Assembly: GCA_900556715.1 (NCBI GenBank)
Contig: USPM01000015.1
Span: 1 to 20,315, forward strand
Reading direction: 5' to 3'
Origin: an uncultured Megamonas sp.
GTDB lineage: Bacteria > Bacillota_C > Negativicutes > Selenomonadales > Selenomonadaceae
DNA: 20,315 nucleotides
In this document: positions 14,928 through 20,315 of the stretch, piece by piece
Layout: each line of letters begins with the position of its first letter
Numbering within the stretch: the stretch's first letter is position 1
Program-made: the position numbers and the translations under genes
Notes under the pieces: model-generated
Database searches by the model: none
What the model saw: only the letters and a program-made list of their open reading frames with translations
What the model was told of the DNA's origin: nothing

Positions 14928-16823
14928 GTGGCAACATTATCCGTAGCGTTGACAGGAAATCCTAATACTGGAAAATCAACGATATTTAATGAATTGACTG
15001 GTATTAGACAAAAAATTGGTAACTGGCCAGGAGTTACAGTAGATAAAAAAGTAGGTTATACAAAACACAATGATAGAGCTATATCTGTAATGGATTTACC
15101 TGGTACATATAGCATAAATGGACGTTCTCCAGAAGAAATTATCGTAGAAAATTATTTAAGTGGAGAAAAACCAGATATTATTGTAGATGTCATTGATTCA
15201 TCTAATATTGAACGTAATTTATTTTTATGCTTACAATTATTAGAACGTCGTATTCCTGTATTGATTGACCTCAATATGATGGACGAGGCAAATAAAAAAG
15301 GAATTAAAATCTCTACAGCTAAGTTAGAAAAATTATTAGGAATGCCTGTAGTAGAAACTGTAGGTCGTAGTAAAAAATCAACTAATAAATTATTAGATAT
15401 TTTCACTTCTACAGTGATGGATAGTTATAAAAACTCTAAACAGGTGGAAGAACATATTGCCAATATTGAAAAGTTAAAAGCTACTATTGGCGATAAAGAA
15501 AAATTAGATGAAGCAATTATTGAAGCACGATATGCTTTTATTGATAAAATCGTAGAACAAGTTGTAGTCAAAGAAAATATAGGTAATAATCTCACTGAAA
15601 AAATTGATAAAGTATTATCTAATGGTTTTATAGCATTACCTATTTTAGTATTAATGTTATATCTTGTGTTTCAGATTACTTTTACATGGATTGGTCAACC
15701 AATTGCCGATGAATTAGATGTACTTATTAATGAAGATTTTTATAGTTGGGCAGATGAAGCGTTGACTGGATTAGGTGTAGCTGGTTGGTTACATTCTTTA
15801 GTATGTGATGGTATTATAGCTGGTGTAGGCGGTGTACTTACTTTTGTACCACTTATTTTTACGTTATTTTTCTGTTTGAGTTTCTTAGATGGTACAGGCT
15901 ATATGGCTCGTGTTGCGTTTATCATGGATCCGATTATGCGTCGAGCTGGTCTTAGCGGTAAAGCATTAATGCCTATTATCTGCGGTTTTGGTTGTGCTGT
16001 TCCGGGTATTATGGGAGCTAGAGCATTAGATTCAGAAAAAGATCGTATGATAACTATTTTAGTAACACCATTTTTAACTTGTGGTGCTAAGCTTCCAGTA
16101 ATGGCATTGTTTGGAGCTATTTTCTTTGGTGAAAATGCAGCTGATGTTGTATTTGCTATGTATCTTATCGGTATAATTGGTGCAATAGTGGCATCTAGTA
16201 TATTGAGCAAAACTGTATTTGAGAAAGATGATACAAGTTTTGTTTTAGAATTGCCACCATATCGTTTACCAGATATGAAAACAGTATTATTGGAAACATG
16301 GGATAAAGGAAAAGGTTATCTCATAAAAGCAGGTACAATAATTTTTGCTATGTCTGTAGTTTTATGGTTTTTAAGCAGTTATAATTTTGCTGGTCAAGTT
16401 GAAGATATGTCTGAATCTTTCTTAGCAAGTCTTGGCGGTATTATGTCAACATTATTTGTTTTCCATGGCTTTGATACATGGGAGGCAGGTTCAGCTATTA
16501 TAACTGGTATTATGGCAAAAGAAGCAGTTATTTCTACAATGGGAATTTTATATGGTTTACCTGATTTAAGCCCAGATACAGAAACTGTTGAAGCTGTAGG
16601 TATGGTGGCCAATACAGGCTTACAGATGGCATTTACGACAATGTCTGCATTAGCATTTATGGTATTTAGTCAGTTGTATACTCCATGTATGACAGCACTT
16701 GGTACAATAAAAAAAGAAGCTGGCGGTTGGAAATGGATGTTCTTATCAGCTATTGGTAATTTTGTAGTTGCTTGGATTGTTTCTTTATTGGTATATCGTA
16801 TTGGTATATTATTAGGATTTTGA
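14928..16823 (+). CDS. feoB: Ferrous iron transporter B
   Basis: A 631-residue membrane protein with an N-terminal GTPase domain that drives Fe(II) import. G1 is GNPNTGKST (10-18), G3 DLPG (56-59), G4 NMMD (116-119). A helical guanine-dissociation-inhibitor-like region follows to about 225, then the polytopic part with two Gate motifs: PIICGFGCAVPGIMGAR with its conserved Cys, and FLTCGAKLPVMALF. At 631 residues it is shorter than the 770-residue E. coli protein but normal for this branch. The start is GTG at 14928, preceded by GGGAGGGAG (14913-14921). It is co-transcribed with feoA, 19 bp upstream. Confidence 0.96.
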   Translation: MATLSVALTGNPNTGKSTIFNELTGIRQKIGNWPGVTVDKKVGYTKHNDRAISVMDLPGTYSINGRSPEEIIVENYLSGEKPDIIVDVIDSSNIERNLFLCLQLLERRIPVLIDLNMMDEANKKGIKISTAKLEKLLGMPVVETVGRSKKSTNKLLDIFTSTVMDSYKNSKQVEEHIANIEKLKATIGDKEKLDEAIIEARYAFIDKIVEQVVVKENIGNNLTEKIDKVLSNGFIALPILVLMLYLVFQITFTWIGQPIADELDVLINEDFYSWADEALTGLGVAGWLHSLVCDGIIAGVGGVLTFVPLIFTLFFCLSFLDGTGYMARVAFIMDPIMRRAGLSGKALMPIICGFGCAVPGIMGARALDSEKDRMITILVTPFLTCGAKLPVMALFGAIFFGENAADVVFAMYLIGIIGAIVASSILSKTVFEKDDTSFVLELPPYRLPDMKTVLLETWDKGKGYLIKAGTIIFAMSVVLWFLSSYNFAGQVEDMSESFLASLGGIMSTLFVFHGFDTWEAGSAIITGIMAKEAVISTMGILYGLPDLSPDTETVEAVGMVANTGLQMAFTTMSALAFMVFSQLYTPCMTALGTIKKEAGGWKWMFLSAIGNFVVAWIVSLLVYRIGILLGF

Positions 16824-16836
16824 TAGATTTTATTTG

Positions 16837-16845
16837 TGATATAAT
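16837..16845 (+). promoter_or_regulatory. Possible extended -10 promoter before the Cys-rich gene
   Basis: TGATATAAT fits an extended -10 (TGnTATAAT) in the 49-bp gap after feoB, but no -35 is visible. The Cys-rich gene may simply be read from the feo promoter. Confidence 0.35.
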
Positions 16846-16872
16846 TAGTAAATGATAAAAGGAGGTCTTAAC

Positions 16873-17061
16873 ATGACAACTGGTGATATTGCTACTTGGA
16901 TTATATTTGCGGTGATTGCAATTTGTTTTATATTTGGATTGAAACGTATATATCATAATTTCTCTTCAGGAAAATGTGATTCTTGTGGAGGTGGAAGTGG
17001 TGGCTGCTCAGGAGCTTGTCATTGTAGTGGATGTCATGTAAGTCAAAAGAGTAGTAAATAA
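16873..17061 (+). CDS. FeoB-associated Cys-rich membrane protein
   Basis: A 62-residue protein with one N-terminal transmembrane helix (about 8-22) and a short glycine- and cysteine-rich tail. Six cysteines (35, 38, 45, 49, 51, 54) are spaced as CxxC, a GGGSGG linker, then CxxxCxCxxC. Small proteins of this shape regularly follow feoB in Firmicutes and are thought to aid iron transport, perhaps as metal ligands or in place of FeoC; the exact role is not established. The start at 16873 follows GGAGG by 7 nt; an earlier in-frame ATG at 16852 has that site inside its reading frame. Last gene of the feo operon, ended by the terminator at 17109. Confidence 0.85.
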   Translation: MTTGDIATWIIFAVIAICFIFGLKRIYHNFSSGKCDSCGGGSGGCSGACHCSGCHVSQKSSK

Positions 17062-17108
17062 GATTTGTTTTTTTGTGATTTAATTAAAAAATTTATAAAT
17101 ATGAGAAA

Positions 17109-17144
17109 ACGGTTATTAGTTATAATGCTAATAACTGTTTTTTT
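17109..17144 (+). terminator. Terminator of the feo operon
   Basis: ACGGTTATTAG (17109-17119) pairs with CTAATAACTGT (17128-17138, one G-U) over an 8-nt loop and is followed by seven Ts. The next promoter's -35 begins almost immediately at 17147. Confidence 0.92.
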
Positions 17145-17146
17145 AT

Positions 17147-17177
17147 TTGACATACAAGTTAATGTTTGAAATACTAT
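17147..17177 (+). promoter_or_regulatory. Candidate promoter of the RpiR regulator gene
   Basis: A perfect TTGACA at 17147-17152 and TACTAT at 17172-17177, with a 19-bp spacer that is longer than ideal. It lies just past the feo terminator and 45 nt before the chosen start codon. Confidence 0.5.
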
Positions 17178-17221
17178 ATTATAAGAAATCTATTGAAATA
17201 TCAATAAAAGAGGCAGAAATG

Positions 17222-17983
17222 ATGACATTAGAAGAATTAGTTAATAATAAATTAGATAAATTAAATCCTACAGATTTAATTGTATGGCGTTATATTTATG
17301 CACATAAAAAGGAATGCTGTTATATTTCTATTTATGATATAGCCAATAATTGCAATGTTTCTCGAACTACAGTGCTTCGTTTTGCTAAGAAATTGGGATT
17401 AGATGGTTTTAGCGATTTAAAAATGATGTTAAAAATGGAAATAAGTCAGGCTAGGGAAAAACCATCTATGGATATTGCTCAAGCAACAGTAAATTTATGT
17501 CAACAAGTTGGCGAGGAAATAGCAAAACAAGATTTTACAAGATTAAATAAGCTTTTATATAAAGCAAAGAGAATTTTTGTTTATGCATCTGGTCATGTGC
17601 AAAAAAATGTTGCAAGTGAAATAGCTCGTTTATTTGTGAATTGTAATATATTTGTTTACGAAATAAAAGGTTCTGATGAAATGGGAATTATCTCTAAAAA
17701 TGTAACGAGTGAGGATTTATTTATTATTATTTCATTGAGTGGAGAGTCTAAAAATGTAGTGGATATAGCTCAAAGGTTACATTTACAAAAGATACCAGTA
17801 ATATCTTTAACAAGATTAAAAAGCAATACTTTAGCAACGCTTAGTACAGAAAATTTATATATTACTCCTATAGATTTACCAGCTACATTAGATTATGAAT
17901 ATAAGTCTTTATTAGGTTTTTTCTTAGCGGTGGAAATGTGGTTTGTGAGTTATAGTAGATATTGTGCAGAACAAATTGAATAG
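17222..17983 (+). CDS. RpiR/MurR-family transcriptional regulator with SIS domain
   Basis: A 253-residue regulator of phosphosugar metabolism. The N-terminal RpiR helix-turn-helix (about 1-77) shows ISIYDIANNCNVSRTTVLRFAKKLGLDGFSDLK. A SIS phosphosugar-binding domain (about 115-235) contains FVYASG and ISLSGESKNVV, the loop that contacts the sugar phosphate. Effectors in this family are compounds such as glucosamine-6-P, MurNAc-6-P or other sugar phosphates; which one applies here cannot be read. I choose the second of two adjacent ATGs (17219 and 17222), 8 nt after AGAGG. A longer frame from a TTG at 17147 is unlikely because that TTG is the -35 of the promoter. It is a single-gene unit. The nearest plausible target is the GH4 glycosidase at 20263, which also handles sugar phosphates. 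Confidence 0.88.
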   Translation: MTLEELVNNKLDKLNPTDLIVWRYIYAHKKECCYISIYDIANNCNVSRTTVLRFAKKLGLDGFSDLKMMLKMEISQAREKPSMDIAQATVNLCQQVGEEIAKQDFTRLNKLLYKAKRIFVYASGHVQKNVASEIARLFVNCNIFVYEIKGSDEMGIISKNVTSEDLFIIISLSGESKNVVDIAQRLHLQKIPVISLTRLKSNTLATLSTENLYITPIDLPATLDYEYKSLLGFFLAVEMWFVSYSRYCAEQIE

Positions 17984-17986
17984 ATA

Positions 17987-18030
17987 AAAAGGCGACATTG
18001 GAAATTCAAAACTTTGATGTCGTCTTTTAT
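17987..18030 (+). terminator. Terminator after the RpiR regulator
   Basis: AAAAGGCGACAT pairs with ATGTCGTCTTTT (one G-U) around a loop, with a T-rich end at 18024-18030. Confidence 0.85.
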
Positions 18031-18102
18031 TGTAGTTTATATGATATGTTTATATTTAGAAAATTTATAAATATTGAATTTATAAAACATTTTTCCTTAG
18101 TA

Positions 18103-18131
18103 TTGACATGTTATTATATAAAGTTTATATT
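18103..18131 (+). promoter_or_regulatory. Promoter of the MFS transporter gene
   Basis: TTGACA (18103-18108), 17-bp spacer, TATATT (18126-18131). The predicted start near 18138 lies just before two palindromic operators. The upstream stretch from 18031 holds nothing else I can name. Confidence 0.75.
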
Positions 18132-18145
18132 ATTTATTAGCTCAC

Positions 18146-18193
18146 AATTAACTAGTTAATTATATATTTTTAAAGTTAAACTTAACTAGTTAA
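18146..18193. promoter_or_regulatory. Twin palindromic operators before the MFS gene
   Basis: A perfect 16-bp palindrome AATTAACTAGTTAATT (18146-18161) and a second copy of its core TTAACTAGTTAA (18182-18193) are spaced 34 bp centre to centre, about three helical turns. AGTTAA-AC-TTAACT (18174-18187) adds overlapping half-sites. Their place just after the promoter fits a repressor. The size and symmetry suit a MarR dimer, and a marR gene follows the transporter. Confidence 0.7.
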
Positions 18194-18211
18194 ATCAATG
18201 AAAGGAATGGT

Positions 18212-19399
18212 ATGATGTCAAGTGTAAAATTGTGGACTAGAAATTTTATAGCTTTGGTTGGTGCTAATGGATTATTATTTGCAGGCTTTCATTTTTTATT
18301 GCCTACATTGCCTTTATATGCAGCTTCCATTGGAGCTAGTGGTACGGAAATTGGAATTATAACAGGGATTTTTGGTTTTTCTGCAATTTTTATTCGTTTA
18401 TTTACTGACACAGGTGTTCGCAAATTAGGAAAGAAAAAATGTTTATACATAGGTTTGCTCTTTTCTTTTTTAGCCACTTTAGGTTATGATATGTTTACTT
18501 CTGTATATTCCTTGATAGTAGCTCGTATTTTACATGGTATAGGTTTTGGTCTTAGTACTACTTTTGCTGCAGCTTTAGTCGCAGATGTAATTCCAGCTCA
18601 AAGACGTGGTGAAGGAATTGGCTATTTTGGCTTAGGTAGTACGGTAGCTATGGCTGTAGCTCCTGCTTTAGGGGTTATGTTATTAACTGATTTTAGTGCT
18701 AATATATTATTTTTAACTTCTATGGTAGTTACTCTCTTAGCAGCTGTCAGTGCAAAATTATGTAATGCGAAAGAAGCTCCTTTGCCAGCTAAAAAGAAAA
18801 GTATTTCTATTCGTCATAAAATATGTGAATATGGTACAGGTATTCCTGCTATATTAACAATTTTATTTGGTGCGGCTTATGGTAGTGTAAATACATTTAT
18901 TGCGATGATGGCTAATGAAGTTGGTATTGAAAATGCAGGTTTATTCTTTATCGTAGGTACAATATTTGTATTTATTTCAAGACCTTTTGGTGGACGTATC
19001 TTTGATAGCAAAGGTGGTTTCTGGGTAATTTTGCCAGGTGGCATTTTATATTTGATTGGATTAGGTATATTGGTTTCTGCACAATCTTTAACAATATTAT
19101 TAGTAGCTTCTGTATTTTATGGTCTTGGTGGAGGTTTATTATTACCTTCTCTTATGACTTGGATGCTCAATGTTGTTACTCCTGATCGTCGTAGTGGTGC
19201 TAGTGCAACTTTTTATAATATGTTAGATATCGGTACTAGTAGCGGTATTATTTTATTGGGTAGTGTAGCTGGTTCAATTGGTTATGTTAATATGTATTAT
19301 TATGTAATTGCAGTCATGATAATATTTATAGCATTTTTCTTATTTAATCATTTTGTATTGCAAAAGAAGGTTAAAAAAGAAAGACATAGATTAGCTTAA
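18212..19399 (+). CDS. MFS transporter (probable drug or metabolite efflux)
   Basis: A 395-residue major facilitator with about 12 hydrophobic segments in two halves. The loop after helix 2, RLFTDTGVRKLGKKKCLYIG, is a motif-A variant, repeated in the second half as RPFGGRIFDSKGGFWVILPGG. AVAPALGVMLL in helix 5 resembles the motif-C region of antiporters. The C terminus is a basic cytosolic tail (QKKVKKERHRLA). The substrate cannot be read. Two ATGs lie in tandem (18212 and 18215), 5 and 8 nt after AAAGGA; I give the first, but the second is about as likely. It has a strong promoter with two palindromic operators, and a MarR gene starts 82 bp downstream, so a drug- or phenolic-responsive efflux pair is the natural reading. 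Confidence 0.85.
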   Translation: MMSSVKLWTRNFIALVGANGLLFAGFHFLLPTLPLYAASIGASGTEIGIITGIFGFSAIFIRLFTDTGVRKLGKKKCLYIGLLFSFLATLGYDMFTSVYSLIVARILHGIGFGLSTTFAAALVADVIPAQRRGEGIGYFGLGSTVAMAVAPALGVMLLTDFSANILFLTSMVVTLLAAVSAKLCNAKEAPLPAKKKSISIRHKICEYGTGIPAILTILFGAAYGSVNTFIAMMANEVGIENAGLFFIVGTIFVFISRPFGGRIFDSKGGFWVILPGGILYLIGLGILVSAQSLTILLVASVFYGLGGGLLLPSLMTWMLNVVTPDRRSGASATFYNMLDIGTSSGIILLGSVAGSIGYVNMYYYVIAVMIIFIAFFLFNHFVLQKKVKKERHRLA

Positions 19400-19419
19400 A
19401 TTTTATAGTGATTTTTATG

Positions 19420-19448
19420 TTGTCATATAAGATTTTTTCTGCTATAAC
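19420..19448 (+). promoter_or_regulatory. Candidate marR promoter
   Basis: TTGTCA (19420-19425), 17-bp spacer, TATAAC (19443-19448). There is no terminator after the MFS gene, so marR may also be read with it. TTCTGC (19437-19442) and GCAGAA (19462-19467) form an inverted repeat around the start region. Confidence 0.5.
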
Positions 19449-19481
19449 GAAGATATAATTGGCAGAAAGGAATTTTAGGTT

Positions 19482-19949
19482 ATGAATAAAACAGATGATA
19501 ATAATTTATTATCACAAGTAGAAGATGGATTGGATGATTTGTTAATACATCAACTTTATCAAACAATGAGGGCTTTTTCCAAAACGCTTAATAATGAAAT
19601 TTATACGGCAGATGTATATAGTTCGGAATGGTCTGTTTTAAAAATGGTAAAGGAACATGACATGATTTCTCAATTGGAATTGTCGAATATGTTAAATGTA
19701 GAACCAGCAGCTATATCTAAAACTATAAAAAAAATGGAAGAAAAAAATCTTGTAGAACGTAAGCGTCTTCAAGGAAAAAGAGAAAAATATATATTTCTTA
19801 CAAATCATGCTTTAGAGATTTATGATTTTTTGCAAGAAAAAGTATCACAACATCGTATAAAAGCGTTAAAAGGATTGAGTCAAGAAGAACGTTTTGCATT
19901 ATTTAAACTTATGCGTCGTATTTATGATAATACATTGAGTGAAAAATAA
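19482..19949 (+). CDS. MarR-family transcriptional regulator
   Basis: A 155-residue winged helix-turn-helix protein. An N-terminal dimerisation helix (LLIHQLYQTMRAFSKTLNNEIY) is followed by the DNA-binding part: MISQLELSNMLNVEPAAISKTIKKMEEKNLVERKRLQGKREKYIFLTNHALEIYD, in which the recognition helix and the basic wing are plain, and a C-terminal helix completes the dimer. MarR proteins are usually repressors released by small phenolic or lipophilic ligands. It follows the MFS gene in the same direction, and the palindromes at 18146-18193 are its most likely site. Start at 19482, after AAAGGA. A long-stem terminator follows. Confidence 0.9.
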   Translation: MNKTDDNNLLSQVEDGLDDLLIHQLYQTMRAFSKTLNNEIYTADVYSSEWSVLKMVKEHDMISQLELSNMLNVEPAAISKTIKKMEEKNLVERKRLQGKREKYIFLTNHALEIYDFLQEKVSQHRIKALKGLSQEERFALFKLMRRIYDNTLSEK

Positions 19950-19967
19950 TAAATATAGTATAATATT

Positions 19968-20020
19968 AAAATCAGCTTGAAATGATATATGCTTTTTATA
20001 TTATTTTAGGCTGATTTTTT
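19968..20020 (+). terminator. Terminator after marR
   Basis: AAAATCAGC (19968-19976) pairs with GCTGATTTT (from 20010), and inside it AAATGATATA pairs with TATATTATTT across a symmetric internal loop. A T-run ends it near 20018. Confidence 0.88.
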
Positions 20021-20054
20021 GTTATTATGATAATATTGTATTTGTTTTAATTTG

Positions 20055-20116
20055 AACTATTTATACTATAAATAGTTTGATTATATAAGTGTGATATATC
20101 ACATCTGATGTGATAT
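20055..20116. promoter_or_regulatory. Two palindromic operator candidates upstream of the GH4 gene
   Basis: First, AACTATTTATA (20055-20065) and TATAAATAGTT (20067-20077) form a perfect 11-bp-arm palindrome with one central base. Second, TGTGATATATCACA (20090-20103) is a perfect 14-bp palindrome, with a further half TGTGATAT at 20109-20116. The second has CRP/FNR-like ends (TGTGA...TCACA) but a 4-bp rather than 6-bp centre. Both lie upstream of the promoter at 20159, a place that suits activators. Confidence 0.55.
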
Positions 20117-20158
20117 GGTACAACAATGGTTGCCAATGCCCTAAAAGCCTTGAAACTA

Positions 20159-20187
20159 TTGAATTTATAAATGTATTAGATTATTAT
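20159..20187 (+). promoter_or_regulatory. Candidate promoter of the GH4 gene
   Basis: TTGAAT (20159-20164), 17-bp spacer, TATTAT (20182-20187). Each hexamer differs from consensus at one or two positions. This leaves a leader of about 70 nt before the ATG at 20263. Confidence 0.5.
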
Positions 20188-20262
20188 ATAGCCATGAGGT
20201 TGATAAAAAATAAAAGCTAATACATAAATAATATTTATGGATAAAGAAAAGGGGTTTTAGTT

Positions 20263-20315
20263 ATGAAAAAATCTTCAATTGTAATTGCAGGTGGCGGTAG
20301 TACTTTTACACCAGG
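20263..20315 (+). CDS. Glycoside hydrolase family 4 (probable 6-phospho-alpha-glucosidase), N-terminal part only
   Basis: The first 17 codons, cut by the window end. They read MKKSSIVIAGGGSTFTP plus a partial Gly codon. The Rossmann GGGSTFTP start is typical of GH4 enzymes that use NAD and a metal ion to cleave phosphorylated disaccharides brought in by a PTS, such as maltose-6-phosphate hydrolases. AAAAGGGG lies 8 nt before the ATG. The exact substrate cannot be settled from so short a piece. The nearby RpiR regulator, which senses phosphosugars, would fit control of this gene. Confidence 0.75.
   Translation, partial: MKKSSIVIAGGGSTFTP

Noticed and set aside
17147..17221. TTG-initiated extension of the RpiR regulator
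   Set aside because: The TTG is the first part of a TTGACA -35 box, and the AGAGG site precedes the ATGs at 17219/17222.

Overview
The window is low-GC Firmicutes-type chromosomal DNA (roughly one third G+C by eye). It has strong GGAGG ribosome-binding sites, TTGACA/TATAAT promoters and many rho-independent terminators. The gene set (DUF368/PopT, DusB-CoaX-BirA, an ASCH protein, FeoA-FeoB with a Cys-rich partner, a GH4 6-phospho-glycosidase) suggests a low-GC Negativicute such as the Selenomonadaceae genus Megamonas. That placement is an inference from gene style, not from a search.

Positions 1-5139 hold one very long CRISPR array of 75 repeats and 74 spacers, with its flanks. Repeats are 30 nt, spacers 34-38 nt. 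I saw 74 repeats as identical and one degenerate copy at the low-coordinate end. Three things say the array is read right to left, on the minus strand: the degenerate end repeat at the left, an AT-rich leader with a near-consensus minus-strand promoter directly at the right end, and the resemblance of the reverse-complemented repeat to clostridial type I-B repeats. No cas gene lies in the window.

Positions 5140-10482 are minus-strand housekeeping genes: an O-acetylhomoserine sulfhydrylase-like PLP enzyme, a DUF368/PopT undecaprenyl-phosphate transporter with an attenuator-like leader, and the tight birA-coaX-dusB cluster (biotin protein ligase/repressor, type III pantothenate kinase, tRNA-dihydrouridine synthase).

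Positions 10741-14495 are plus-strand: an ASCH-domain protein, a tRNA-Gly(GCC)/tRNA-Cys(GCA) pair with its own promoter and terminator, dut-rarA (dUTPase and a replication-associated AAA+ ATPase) and mnmA (tRNA 2-thiouridylase).

Positions 14571-17061 are a ferrous-iron uptake operon, feoA-feoB plus a small Cys-rich membrane protein, behind a promoter overlapped by a good Fur-box match. Then come an RpiR/SIS-domain sugar regulator, an MFS transporter behind two copies of a palindromic operator, a MarR regulator, and the first 17 codons of a GH4 glycosidase preceded by two further palindromes.

Apart from the CRISPR array this is ordinary core genome. I found no convincing new enzymatic or defence system. 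The most informative signals are inside the array: two spacers that overlap each other on one target and so expose a TCA-type PAM, a terminal repeat that has decayed only in the crRNA-handle portion, and several spacers that are themselves hairpins.
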